A stretch of DNA of 64,000 nt from Apostichopus japonicus (GCF_037975245.1 NC_092568.1:37231001-37295000), one strand, 5' to 3'. Counted from the stretch's first letter, positions 24,232 through 35,200 are shown. Numbers and translations: made by a program. The notes: a model not told the origin generated them from the sequence alone.

Positions 24232-25379
24232 AATAGATCAAGCATATATTTCCTCAGAACGAACCGTTCACGTCTTTAATTGTATTGGTTTTTCTGGGCA
24301 AGGATTCCCCAGACCCCCCCTCCCCCTCCCTTCATTAGAGTCGTATTCTAACATCTCACGGCCACACCTTTTTTCTTTTCTTTTTAGTCGTGTTTCCGAC
24401 CCTGAAATATAATGGTAATTTTTGTTGATATGATGCTCAAGTTAGAATCCAACGCAAAGTTTAACGTTAAACTCAATTGATCTTAAGAAATATCGCTCCG
24501 AATTACTCTCGAAATACAAACGTTTAGAATCTTGACTGTTAAGAAAATTCATAATTTGTTTTGGTGCTCTTATATATCTCTGCACTAGGCTAAGGAAAAT
24601 CTGTGGATTGTTATGCACTGCATTTAAATAACATTATAAAGGCCATAGGACTATATGAGAAACTCTTTCATTCTAAAGTCACTGTTACTAACTTCGTCCC
24701 AGTTTTTCAATCTATAAAAGTACAAGTTAAATTTACATTTCACCATGGTTGAGCATTGACATTTTCTATTGTTCATTGATTGGAACTGAACCAATTGAGC
24801 CGCTCTTTTGAACTTGCAAACTTTTCGAAGGAGATTTCTTAACGTCGATCAATACGTATTTAATGGTAGGCTTACATTCTATAAAGCTGGTGATATCGTT
24901 ACCCGTAGTAACGTTCAATCAGTTTCCACGAAGGGTCCTTATTTGTGAGCCCCTATTTTGACGGTCGTCATGGCACGCCGATGGACCATAGCAACGAGGG
25001 CGGAGTTTAGCAATGAATTGGTGAACTATACAAGAGCATGGAGACCCACTTACTAGAAATTGGTCAACAGTAACCACGGCACATACTAAAACAAGGCCAC
25101 AGGACGGAAGTTACACACATCGGTTTGCTTTCACATGAAATATGTATGTCTCTTATTTTATTGGTTCAACTTAAGATAACAGAATTAAAATCATACACAT
25201 TGTACAAGTTATGGTTTAGTGAAATCCTGAAAATCTCACATGGATTTAATTGCAAAGTTTCTCTATACGCGCAGGAAAGCAACGGGGAAGGTGTTCATTA
25301 CAATTTCACTGTTATTTCATATATATATATATATATATTGCAATAAATCAATAAAGATCAACACACCAAAAGCAAATTC
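24232..25379. other. Non-coding stretch
   Basis: AT-rich with a CG-richer patch around 24890-25100 that includes CCATAGCAAC (24987-24996), a half X-box. Ends with a short (AT)n at 25320-25337. No exon recognised. Confidence 0.35.
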
Positions 25380-25475
25380 CACTACACGACCGCTTTTGGC
25401 CTTTGGGGACTCATCGGGCGACGGTAGGATCGAACCCCGGACCCTGTGTCACACACCGAAGTCCGTACAACTCGA
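25380..25475 (-). mobile_element. Possible tRNA-related SINE fragment
   Basis: On the minus strand the sequence GGGTCCGGGGTTCGATCCTA at 25445-25426 is a good Pol III B box with a paired T-arm. I cannot place a convincing A box upstream, and it differs from the SINE family at 9884 and 33040. It is either a fragment of another tRNA-derived SINE or a tRNA pseudogene. Confidence 0.35.
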
Positions 25476-26096
25476 CAAAAGTGATTCTACTGGTGCGTGC
25501 AAATTACCCCCCCCCCCCCCAAGGTTCCTAGTGCATAATTAAATATTGTTGTCCATGGTCTTTGGTGTCCATCAAAAAGCAGTTTTATCCTTATAAATGT
25601 ATATAGTATAGATTTCACAAACTCTACTACGCCAGTCCTCCCCTCAGAAAAAGAGAAAAGAAAAATAGACGTCAAATTGTGTATTCTGAGGCATATATTT
25701 ATAGATTATAATTTAGGTGTTTATAAGTATAGTTCTAAACGGAAGTATAGTTCTAAACGGAAGGATAGTTCGTAAATAATAAGAAATTCAAAATTCACCC
25801 GAATGATTAAGTTAAGATCTATACACCCACCTGTATATACCCGTGAGAGTAGCAGCTCCCTGCAAGTAGTAATTATCCAGTTCTTACCCGACTGAATGCA
25901 AAAATCCCAAGACTGCACCATTCCCTCCCCCTCCCTCTCCCTCTCCCCCTACCCCTCCCCCTCCCCCACTAGACTGACGATCAGAGGTGTGAGGGGTTGG
26001 GGTGGCCCTTCCTGCCCCCTTTCCCCCCCACCAATTGACTTGATGCCAGTTAAGTTTTAAGTTTTTCCATTGATCTTTCTACTGCGTCTGAGGAAC

Positions 26097-26432
26097 TGAC
26101 CCCCTCCTCTAGTGAGGTAGGATAATGTTGTCCACAAACCCCCTCCTCTAGTGAGGAAGGATAATGTTGTCAGCCACCGACCCCCTCCTCTAGTGAGGAA
26201 AGATAACGTTGTCAGCCACCGACCCCCTCCTCTAGTGAGGAAGGATAATGTTGTCAGCCACCGACCCCCTCCTCTAGTGAGGAAGGATAATGTTGTCAGC
26301 CACCGACCCCCTCCTCTAGTGAGGAAGGATAATGTTGTCAGCCACCGACCCCCTCCTCTAGTGAGGAAGGATAATGTTGTCAGCCACTGACCCCCTCCTC
26401 TAGTGAGGTAGTATAATGTTGTCAGCCACCGA
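26097..26432. repeat. 42-bp minisatellite, ~8 copies
   Basis: The unit begins CGACCCCCTCCTCTAGTGAG and continues GAAGGATAATGTTGTCAGCC plus AC. Inner copies are nearly identical while the first and last differ (TCCACAAAC, GTAGTATAAT). That gradient is expected from unequal exchange or slippage. The length is a multiple of three, giving a repetitive open frame (RKDNVVSHRPPPLV units) that is not a gene. Confidence 0.95.
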
Positions 26433-29315
26433 CCGCTACTTTAGGCAATTCAGAAAACTGTGAGAAATGGAGGCAATGAACCTCGCTGTAGGTCACCCGT
26501 GGAAAGCAGGCAACCTTTCGCGCGCAGGTATAACTAAAGTAATGTCTTCTGATGGACGCAAGTCCTGTGTTAAAAAGGCACCGGGATGTACTTCTGTTTA
26601 CTCTTAGGAGTTACCCCCCCCCCCCCCCGTTTCAACCAGAAGATATTTCTATGCCGCATTTCACTCCATCGCAATCAAAAGTACCCCGTATCAATTCATT
26701 CTGTAAGTTTCGCGTAATTTTCAATCCTTTCTGTGACCGTCAAAACTATAACCAATATCGAGGAATATTCGAAGTTCACGATCAATTTAGTTAAGGCCAA
26801 AAGGGGGTGGATCAAAAAGTCCTTATTAAGGACCCTGCGGAAAAAGCTTAGCACAGAAACCACAAATCCTATTACAATGTTTAGGCCTATATATTTGTCT
26901 AAAGCCTTCCCGAACACGGTTAACACGTTTCAATTTCAACACCGCAACCAAAGAATTCCATTCATTCAAAACCTTCCAATAAAAAAGACATTTTTTTCCG
27001 AATATATATCTTTCATCAATTATCTGAAATGATAAACAATACCCTTTTGTCGGGTAACTAAAAACTGGAAAGAAAAAAGAAAGAAAAAGGAAAGAAAAAA
27101 GAAATCATATGATAAGTTCCCAATCAGTCCATGAACAATCTGCATTCTCACTTCCAGTGTATAGTTGAGTACAATCTCCATGACGTTACTTATAATGCTA
27201 GTCCAGCATATAAGTGCGTATCATCATGGAGATAAAACAGTTTTACCTCCATGGTATCATGCATATTTGTTCGTTTCCCAGCAAAGTTTCCTAGACATCG
27301 TTATAGTTGGCGTTAGTTAGAGAGTCCACTGAAAACTACATGGTGTCAACAGCGGAGGGGTAGGGGCAAGGTGGGGGTAGGGCTAGGGGTGGGGATTATA
27401 TTCACCATTTTCCAAGGTGGTGTATGTAGAACGATTCCGAGACTTGGAGACTGACTATAGCCTTTTCTAGATCGATTTCAGTGATTGGCAATTTGTTTGA
27501 TAATTAAAGCTACAAACACTGTTATTGGCTGGGTGAGGGGGTGGGGCGAAGTCCCCGGAAATTTCAGTATTTGGCGGGTGCGGAAGGGGGGGGGGGGGAG
27601 CACATGTCAAAAAAAGGGATTTACTCTAAAACTCTATGGAAGCAAGTTTTAAGCACAAAAATTAATAGATAAAGAAGAATTCAATTTCTCATGAATGTGT
27701 TTCTCAGCCCTGTTGAGTATTCTGAGGACATCAGCTGCAGCGCTTTCAGATATTACTTCTAAGCATCTTGACGCGATTTCTAAGCTCAGAAATATATCAT
27801 TGAGAGAAAGTTCAATTTCAGTAGAATGTACACAAGCCCCGGTGTAGCACTTTTTGGCATAATACTATCCGAGTCCAGGAAATGTAGACGTAAGGGAGAA
27901 ACAGGTAACAATTATTTGTTTCTATTTTTCTTCGTTATAATTTCGTTACTCTAACGTTCCCACGGGTGTAAGACCACCCTTAATTCTACTCCAAGTTTGA
28001 GACCGTTTTGGCATCGATTTGACCCCGCCCCCCCCCTCCCCCAAGTAGAAAATACCCATGCAGTACACCTCTGTGTGGCAAGTGTTAATACAATGAAACG
28101 TAATTAGCATATCCAGAACCGGGAGTATAGCTGATTACCTCACTGTAAAGCTGGTTACGTACTGATGTAGATAGAACAGGCTTGGGATCGATATGATTCT
28201 TGCGGACCAAACCGTGAATTTTGTTCACAATCCGCGGGGCCACAGCATTTCATGATTTAACTTTACTTTCGTGAAATTTTCAATCGTTTATGTTGAAATA
28301 TATCCTAAGGTCCAAGACAATATGCCAAAACGCCCCAAAACATAGCAAAATTGCCGATGTTATATTGCTGCTTAATTGGGTTAAAAGTCTGGCGGACTGT
28401 AGAAAATTTTGCGGACGGCCGCATGCTGCCCGTGAGTTACATTTTGTACACCTGTGGTACATATTGAATGATCCATAAGTTCAGTTTGCAGTTCTTGATT
28501 TGGCTTTAAATTATCTGTTCATAAGTACCAGCCACCCTTCCTTGAACACGCCTCCTTAAACAAGTCTACGTCCCTCTGACAAATGGGTATACGGTACATC
28601 AGTATGGAACGCCAAAAGATGTCACATATGATAAAGTATTAAACATTTAAGTTGCCTATAAAGCAGCTATTGGAGTTGATTTTGTGAGTATTCTTCATTC
28701 TTCATGTTTTGCTATTTTGAAGTCACATAACAGTGTATGCCAATACCTTCAGTATAGTTTAGTTTCTTTCCAAACGTAGAAAATGTCGAACATTTACGGA
28801 AAAGATCTGAACAGTGTGACGGCACCGATTCCATTCATTTGTGATGCGAAGTGTTTTTGGCATAGCGAACATTTATTGATATAGAGAGCGCTCTTGAAAT
28901 TCACGAACGTGCCTCTCGTTGACCCAGAAGTGAGTACAGTGGATGTACTGATACATCCTTGTTGTCCTATAGGCTATACCAGGTATAAATTTGGCCTTCA
29001 AATTTCCATTATTCATTTTTTACTCATATTTATATTCAGACGTGTATCAAATTCTTGTCGTGTTTTCAAATGAAAAATAATGTTAGCGTAACCTCATTCT
29101 ATATCTGATATGGATACCCAGTGTATCCGTAAGACATAGGAACATAAAGCATGGAATAAAAAAAGTCTCAACCTAGTGCCCATATTCTGATGAAATCAGT
29201 TGGTTTTATATGTCAAGAAAACAACAGAAGCACTAACATAACTGGATACAATAGAGACCATGCTATTACTAACTACGTAGTAAATCCAATATCCTGACCA
29301 ATCTTATGAGCCTAA
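26433..29315. other. Non-coding stretch with G/C runs and a hairpin
   Basis: Contains poly-C at 26612-26627, a G-rich tract at 27355-27395 and 27536-27599, and a purine tract at 27068-27103. At 28400-28445 a GGCCGCATGCTGCCCGTGAG block resembles the right end of a Charlie-like hAT element, but no left end was found. No exon recognised. Confidence 0.4.
27225..27253. repeat. Second copy of the CATGGAGGTAAAA hairpin
   Basis: CATGGAGATAAAA is followed by CAG and then TTTTACCTCCATG; one mismatch in 13-bp arms. It extends loosely outward (TATCAT...ATGGTATCATG). Compare 4197-4227. Confidence 0.8.
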
Positions 29316-29547
29316 AGGCCGGGTCACATCTGCGCGATTCAACTCGCAACTAAAATCACGCGAATCAGAAAAGTTGCTTCTGAGAAGTTGCGCTGATTAG
29401 GACATTGCTCTATTGCAAATCAACCCAAATCGACGGCGCAACTTTTATTGCGCAACAAGTTGATACCCGTGTCTAACTACGCGATTCAACCTTCAATTGT
29501 ATTGCGAGTTGAATCGCGTGTTGAATCGCGCAGATGTGACCATGGCT
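29316..29547. mobile_element. MITE with ~25-bp inverted ends, Harbinger-like
   Basis: The left end GGGTCACATCTGCGCGATTC and the right end are inverted copies, extending over GTCACATCTGCGCGATTCAA. The subterminal parts repeat GCGATTCAAC and AATCGCG words. TAA flanks both ends (29313-29315 region and TTAA at 29547-29550), consistent with a 3-bp TWA duplication of PIF/Harbinger elements. The class is inference from that flank. Confidence 0.7.
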
Positions 29548-30106
29548 TAATGTTTGCTGACAGTAAATTTTACTGACAGTGTAATGCCATTTAACAGAAT
29601 GTTGGTTCAGCACTTAAGTTACAATTTAGAAGTGGATAATTATGTCTGTTTAAAGGTATATAATGCTACCATGTGAATGTAAGAAGTTGCTGAGAGATCT
29701 TTTATTGATCTTTGGTACAGTTAGCCAATTTCAAATCAAATCAACTTTAATTTACATTGACTTGACTTGACAGGTTTTCTAGAGTTCTAGAGTTTGCTTT
29801 TTATTTTGTCTTTTAACATCATTCAATTATCTCTCTTCATAAGCAGCAATAAAGGTTAACAGCTCTTGAACGTAACTTATGTTCTGAAAAGTGATCTTTC
29901 ACAGAATACTAGTTATATGTGGAAGTGAAAATTTTCAATGCAATAACGGTATAATATGATCCTCTGAGACAGACTTTGTTTAAAGTATTTATTATCACTT
30001 ATTTATCTCTGAAATGTATTGTTCTTTCATCCACCCTTCTTTTTGTCGAAGTCTCAAAACTTTGGTTCATAAACTTTAGTTGATGGCCATGCAATGGTGT
30101 GATATA
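29548..30106. other. Non-coding stretch
   Basis: AT-rich DNA between two transposons; nothing recognised except the GTGATATA target copy at its end (30099-30106). Confidence 0.5.
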
Positions 30107-30159
30107 CATAGGCGTACGAGGCGGGGGGGCAGGGGGGCACACTGCCCCCCCCCAAATTT

Positions 30160-30313
30160 CCAGAGGACAAGAAATTCGGGCAAAAGTCCTGAAAAATTCG
30201 GGCAGCCTAAGAGAGAAAAAAAAAAAAATATATATATATATATATTTTTTTTTTCTCCTCCTATAGGCTGCCCGAATTTTTCAGGACTTCTGCCCGAATT
30301 TCTTGTCCTCTGG
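30160..30313. repeat. Inverted repeat with 50-bp arms around A/T core
   Basis: Arm 30160-30209 begins CCAGAGGACAAGAAATTCGG; arm 30264-30313 is its reverse complement with about one mismatch (CAAAAGT versus CAGAAGT). The 54-bp centre is A-run, (TA)n, T-run. The near-identity points to a recent inverted duplication or to gene conversion. Confidence 0.92.
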
Positions 30314-30315
30314 CA

Positions 30316-30318
<3 letters not shown>

Positions 30319-30392
<74 letters not shown>
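30319..30392. repeat. (AT)n microsatellite, ~35 repeats
   Basis: An almost uninterrupted AT run directly after the hairpin; it accounts for the isoleucine/tyrosine-repeat open frames on both strands. Confidence 0.97.
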
Positions 30393-30394
<2 letters not shown>

Positions 30395-30579
30395 AATATG
30401 CAGTAGCTTGCCCGAATCTTTTTCAAATTTTTGCCCGACAATTCCATGATTTTCTTTATTTAGCATCATGATGCCCGAATATTTCCGTGTAACACCACCG
30501 TAAGCGCAGTTCATCTGGGCTACCACGCTTTTTGCACGATCAATTTTTTTCTTCTAACTAGTTAATTGTATACCTGGAC

Positions 30580-31226
30580 CAAGGGCGGCGGAACCGGGGG
30601 GCACAGGGGGCACGTGCCCCCCACTTTTCCTCAGGTTAAAAATGTGCCTTTTTTCTACATAAAAATTGAGGTGCCTCAAGTTAGCAAGAGGCCAGGGAAC
30701 CAGAATGAACACTCGGGAAGGGCCGTTTCCGGCCATCTGAGGGGTTTGTAAAACCAAAAATTTTCTAGTACGCTCCGCGCCAACCGATAGTGGCGCTCCG
30801 CTCAGATAGTCGTGCATATACAACTTTGCAAATCCTGTCTAAGCCCCTGACTTTTAATGAATTTCTGTGGGTCAAACTCAAAGCTATTTCGAATGGAAAA
30901 AAAATTGTTAAGATATTAACAAGAAAAAAACTCTAATTCGGAAGATTCCTACATTAGCAACTAGCATGATTTCACCTCATTTTGTCTCAAAGAAAACTTG
31001 TTCCTTGTTTCCCAATTTGCGCATTGGATATTGCAGTGCTAGTATGCATATTTTCCTTGGGGGGGGGGGGCGTTGATGGAGTGATGTGTATACACAAATA
31101 AGATAATACAATAAGAGTTATAAAGGGTACTAAATGTAAGGCTGCATCAGTCCAATCGAATTTCTGCAAAGTGCCCTTTGATGTCGGTGCCCCCCCCCCA
31201 GATTAAAAGTGCTTCCGCCGCCCTTG
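30580..31226. mobile_element. Nested hAT-like element, 647 bp
   Basis: The inverted ends are CAAGGGCGGCGGAA (30580-30593) and TTCCGCCGCCCTTG (31213-31226). The flanks ACCTGGAC (30572-30579) and ACCTGCAC (31227-31234) match at 7 of 8 bases, a decayed 8-bp target duplication. The subterminal regions are G- or C-rich (GGGGGGCACAGGGGGCACGTG). It carries the shared module at about 30713-30820 and a poly-G run at 31061-31070. It sits wholly inside the element 30107-31790, so it inserted later. Confidence 0.85.
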
Positions 31227-32024
31227 ACCTGCACATCCCCAACATGAGTGTATATAAGAAACATTTTCTTTTTCATGGATGGTGGGGGGGGGGGTGCCTA
31301 CAAGCCTAAGAGTACAGGTTTATCATATTCTTTGTTATATTTTATACTTTTTTGTGAGACAAATTGCAGTCTCACCCGACACAGCGACATCATCCCGCCT
31401 ACGTGTCGTTGAACAATGTATGTTTTTTCTGGAGGTAGCTGAGTACTGTGTTAAAATAATAAATAAGGTAACTAAATAGGAGCTTAAAAAATATACTGTC
31501 CCATTTTCCCCCTTCAAAGTGATATTACCATTTTTTCTTCTTCTAATTTACCAAATTTTTTGGCAAGTGTAAATTTCTAAACGTGAGATTATAAAATAAA
31601 GAATGTTTAGATACAACTTGCAAGGCCTCAGAAGTGCCGTTTCCGGCAATCTGAGAGGCATTGTGTGCCAAAAATTTTCTTGTACGCTACGCGCCAACCG
31701 ATGGTGGCGCTCCGCTTAGATAGTGTCACGGGAACTTTCGGGCACAAAAAGTTCTGCCCCCCCAAACTGAAATGGTCCCGTACGCCTATGGTGATATAAT
31801 TAGTGTATCACCCATGCTGAAGAATGCAGAACTTTTACTCAACTTTTTAAACTTTTTAATCAACCGTCAGTTGAAGGATTTGAATCTTGCCAAAAAAGTT
31901 GAAAAAGCCCCGTTTGCCAACCTTACCAGTAGTCAAGAATTTAAACTATGGTGTCAATAATGTTATTTGTTTAAATCCTGGCAGGAATTAGTTATGGCCT
32001 AGTGATCAAATACACTTTTCCATT

Positions 32025-32998
32025 TATTTATTTGATATTTGATGATACCAACAAATACTTCTTGATATCAGCAATTAATTTGCTGATATATATCACCAAT
32101 CCAATTGCTGCTATATCATATGCTGATATCAACTAATAATCTTTGCTGATATCAGCAAATCGTTTTAATGATATGAACACGTATTTTCTGAAATCAGCAA
32201 GTAATTGTTTATATCATTAATTATATGCTGATATTAACAAGTTTGCCATATCACTAATTCCTTTGCAGATATCAACAAATCTATTGATGATATCAGTAAT
32301 TGATTTAATGATATCAACAAATGAACTACACATATCACTAATACATGTTATTGCTGATATCAACAATAGGTCTCATCTGGAGTATGCTGTGCAGGCTTGG
32401 AACCCATATTTTGCTAAGGATAAGGAAGTACTCGAAATGGTCCAGAGGAGGGCTACTATAGGATGATTAGTTCCTTAAAGAGTGTTACTTATTATAGGCG
32501 GTTACAACTGTCGAATCTCACCACACTGGAGCTTAGGAGGTTACGTGGTGACTTGATTCAGGTTTTCAAGATTGTGAATGGTTTTGACAATTTATCCGTC
32601 ACTGACTTTTTCATGTTTGCTAATAGTAGTTGTACCAGAGGTCATTGTCTTAAACTCCAAATGTCACAAAGTAGGATTAATATTCGGCATAACCTTTTTC
32701 TAATAGGGTTATGAATGAGTGGAACGGTTTGCCTGAGAAAGTTGTACTTGCAAGTAGTGTGAATGGGTTTAACAATGCTTTGGACAAGCACTTTAAGCAT
32801 TGTAATCGGGTATGAGTGTTTGTGTCTTCAGTTTTTTCTCCTCTCCTATAGTGTTTGATGGGAACTTGAGTGTCCCTCCTGATCCTTTTTTTCTACTAAA
32901 CTAAACTAATTCATTTAATGATATCAGTACTTCAACCGTAACGACCGAACGTTTCTTGTTACTATTGAAGACCAGCGCCACCACGATAACAACAACAC
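32025..32998 (+). repeat. TGATATCA-array repeat, copy 1 (split by a LINE)
   Basis: From 32030 to 32365 and again at 32908-32935 there are degenerate units of 20-30 bp, each centred on the palindrome TGATATCA with AACAA/AATTAATT spacers. The right-hand segment 32935-32998 (TAACGACCGAACGTTTCTTG...AACAACACCG) is not repeated inside the unit. The whole arrangement reappears in reverse orientation at 37713-38005. That suggests an interspersed element with a defined terminal module and an internal minisatellite. A LINE fragment interrupts this copy. Confidence 0.8.
32366..32905 (+). mobile_element. 5'-truncated CR1-like LINE inserted in the TGATATCA repeat
   Basis: The plus strand encodes the extreme carboxyl part of a non-LTR reverse transcriptase: SHLEYAVQAWNPY, VQRRAT, then after a frameshift near 32460 LSNLTTLELRRLRGDLIQVF and KIVNGFDN. 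After a second shift near 32700 it continues MNEWNGLP and ends at TGA about 32814. The 3' UTR is about 90 bp and ends in an ACTAAACTAA tail. It is a different lineage from the LINE at 6870-7753 (LEYAVQ.W and LRRLRGDL versus LDYANSLLYG). Confidence 0.9.
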
Positions 32999-33039
32999 CG
33001 CGAATTACAAGTATAGGCCTTTAAACCGTTTCACTAAAG

Positions 33040-33298
33040 AGGTTTCTTGTATGTATTGTATGTATTTTAAATCCTCCTGCAGGCAGGAACTCGCGAAGAA
33101 GCCATCATTGGCTTATCAAAGCCGCAAGCTGACCGAAGTCAGTCTCTTAGATTCATATTTAACGTCCATGATTATGAACTGTCAATTGTCAACAACTCTG
33201 TAACTGGACGACATACATTAATCTTGGAGTGACTCGATCTTGGGACCTTATGATTGAAAGGAACCGGCGTTAAACACTGGATAACACTCCACACTCCA
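33040..33298 (-). mobile_element. tRNA-derived SINE, older copy
   Basis: The body matches the SINE at 9884-10152, sharing GCAGGAACTCGCGAA, AAGCCAT, CGCAAGCTGACCGAAG and TTAACGTCCATG in order. The tRNA-like head at 33225-33290 keeps only a damaged B box (AAGATCGAGTC in place of GGTTCGATTCC). The tail is an imperfect TGTATGTATT run at 33048-33065. Divergence implies an older insertion. Confidence 0.85.
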
Positions 33299-33365
33299 CA
33301 ACTTGTAGAACCTCCTTGGTTTTACAAGGTAATCTCGTAGTTCAGTGCAATTTACATAAGCTTAC

Positions 33366-33536
33366 CTCATTTGGTAAATCCAATGACGGTAAGGAAAGAA
33401 GCACATACCTTTCTTGACCAGATTTCACGGGTTTGGGGAGAATGAAAATAGCAACATCTCTGAGGCAAAACATCTTCTTGAAGCTAGAGGAAATAGACAA
33501 CGGATCAACGCGGCCATCAGCAGTAATAGAACTGAT
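33366..33536 (-). CDS. Candidate internal exon, unrecognised protein
   Basis: On the minus strand 57 codons lie open between an acceptor (CCTAACAG) and a donor (GAG|GTAAGC), exactly 171 nt and phase 0 on both sides. The reading includes ISSITADGRVDPLSI, FKKMFCLRDVAIFILPKP and LLSLPSLDLPNE. The mix of charged and hydrophobic residues looks protein-like rather than AT noise, and the frame meets a TAA directly before the acceptor. I do not recognise the family. The pyrimidine tract before the acceptor is weak and neighbouring exons were not found. It could be a host exon or transposon-derived sequence. Confidence 0.3.
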
Positions 33537-34959
33537 CTGTTAGGAAACTTACTACTCCGTTTTCAAGAGCCACCGACACATGTTTGAGTGTGGGAGGAGT
33601 CACTTCTAGTAGACATTTTTACGGGATTATGGAATTGCAGTTCAAGGGAAGGGTGTATTTACCCCTGTCCCATGTAACAGCCAATTGTTTGAAGGCTTAA
33701 TATTATTTGTTAGGCTATATCATTATAAATAAGACATTCAATATATAGAGCCAAGCATGAAGCTCTACTTAAATTGCCGTGCGACAGTGAAATCAAGAGC
33801 GTGCACAGAAATTGCTTTTGTGATATCCTTTTTGACGAAATTATACCTCTAAAATGACCAAATCAGTAGCCAATATTTCCTCAAGGGGCCTTACTTGTGT
33901 CTCTTCCTTGTTTAAATCGTAACAACAATACGGGGTTGATTAGTTTTACAGAAGGTCAAATTGCGACTATTTACCTTCTCCCTCACTCATGCATGACTCA
34001 CTGCAGTTTGAGGACACTTTATGAAGTTCATTCTCATGTTCAAATTGAGCAACTTTCGATGTACTCTAGTGACTTTGTAATATATGTCAGAAGAAGATGT
34101 GGAAGAAGACCCCCCAACCCCCCCCCCCCCACACACACACGCACGAACACATTTCAAAAGTCTAGTTAAGGCTCCTACCCTATCCGTGGGTTGGTGGAAA
34201 AGTAACGGAACGGAAAAGAGATCGGTGGTATTATATACGTTGAAATTTTATGGAGACACCAAGTTTGTAAAACAATGTAAAAATGTTTATATATACACTT
34301 TTTTTCTTCTTTTTTTTCCTTGTTGCCAAAAAATCTGCACTAAATATGTATTTTTTCCTCCAATTCTTACATAGTATTCGATTCAGCTTTTTGTTTGCTT
34401 TTTCTTCATATTTTTCTGTTAAGTGCTTGTGAGCAGACTGTTTTGTATTGCACATTTAAAATATTTCGTCTGATATTTCTTTGGGGCTTGCCAGGAGGTG
34501 CACAAACAAATTATCGAACCAGTTATCATAACTTTCATTATTTAAATCAAAGCCGGCAATAGTGACGAGGTACGGCCCATACACTTGGTAACCCGCATAG
34601 GCCATTGTAATGGGTGAACTATTTAGTAGACCCCCCCCCCCCCCACAAAATTTTATTGTCGTATAGAGGGCGCAAGGACAGTTTCCGTTACAACTCGTTG
34701 CTGTCCGATCAATCATAATGATCAGCTTTCTTGTTTCTCTTCCCCTCCTTTGTAGCCGGATGAGCCGCCTGGCCCCTCATTACCCCAGGCCCACCTAACA
34801 CCTCTGGGCATGTAACACCATAGCCCTTGTTAAAAAAATCAGTGGGGAGGGTGTGGGGTTGGGGTCGGGAGGGGAATGCAAAAGGATCGATCGAAAGGGG
34901 CGCAACATGTAACAGGGGGTACGCACGCGGGAGGTGGAACTTAGCAGCGCCCAAGCATT
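33537..34959. other. Non-coding stretch
   Basis: Poly-C followed by (CA)n at 34119-34140 and poly-C at 34630-34644. No exon recognised; the C-run-based open frames at 33897-34169 and 34084-34374 are artefacts of those tracts. Confidence 0.4.
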
Positions 34960-35200
34960 CAAGGTTCATGGGACCGCCTTAGTCGGGTGAAGGCTCTGTA
35001 GGGGCCACGACCTGATCTGGGTCCAGATGGCGAAGCCCCGTAAGCTCTGCAGTATAGCTGCAAGTGACACGTTCTGGACATTAAAACGCAGCTTCTAAAT
35101 GTCCGCATAGCACTAGGTGTGCGCTCAGTGGGGAACAAAGTTGCAATTTTTGCCATGTTTTTAATGAATAAATCGTATCGACGACTCGGCGATTAGGACA
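34960..35200 (+). mobile_element. LINE fragment, start of the endonuclease domain
   Basis: Around 35089-35190 the plus strand reads LLNVRIALGVRSVGNKVAIF then AMFLMNKSYRRLGD before a stop. This resembles the first strand and helix of the apurinic-like endonuclease of CR1/L2-type LINEs (LN.RS..NK...I...). The preceding GC-richer 130 bp would be the upstream part of the ORF or linker. It is short, and no endonuclease active-site residues are reached, so the call is tentative. Confidence 0.45.

Larger units (their letters stand above)
30107..31790. mobile_element. hAT-like element split by a nested second element
   Basis: The ends are CATAGGCGTACGAG and its near reverse complement CGTACGCCTATG. 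The exact 8-bp direct repeat GTGATATA flanks it (30099-30106 and 31791-31798). The end sequence belongs to the same family as the element at 23786-24223. It encloses a 50-bp-arm hairpin (30160-30313), an (AT)n tract, a complete nested element (30580-31226) and a module of about 100 bp at 31630-31735 that is shared with two other elements. No transposase frame is visible. Confidence 0.88.

Noticed and set aside
26097-26432. Repeat protein or CRISPR array
   Set aside because: Head-to-tail 42-bp units without spacers. The open frame is a by-product of a unit length divisible by three.
28130-28470. hAT element ending in GGCCGCATGCTGCCCGTGAG
   Set aside because: The right-end-like block is suggestive, but neither a left terminus nor a target duplication could be identified.
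30076-30447. Open frames of 108-123 codons on both strands
   Set aside because: They run through the hairpin and the (AT)n tract, giving IYIYIY repeats. They are not genes.
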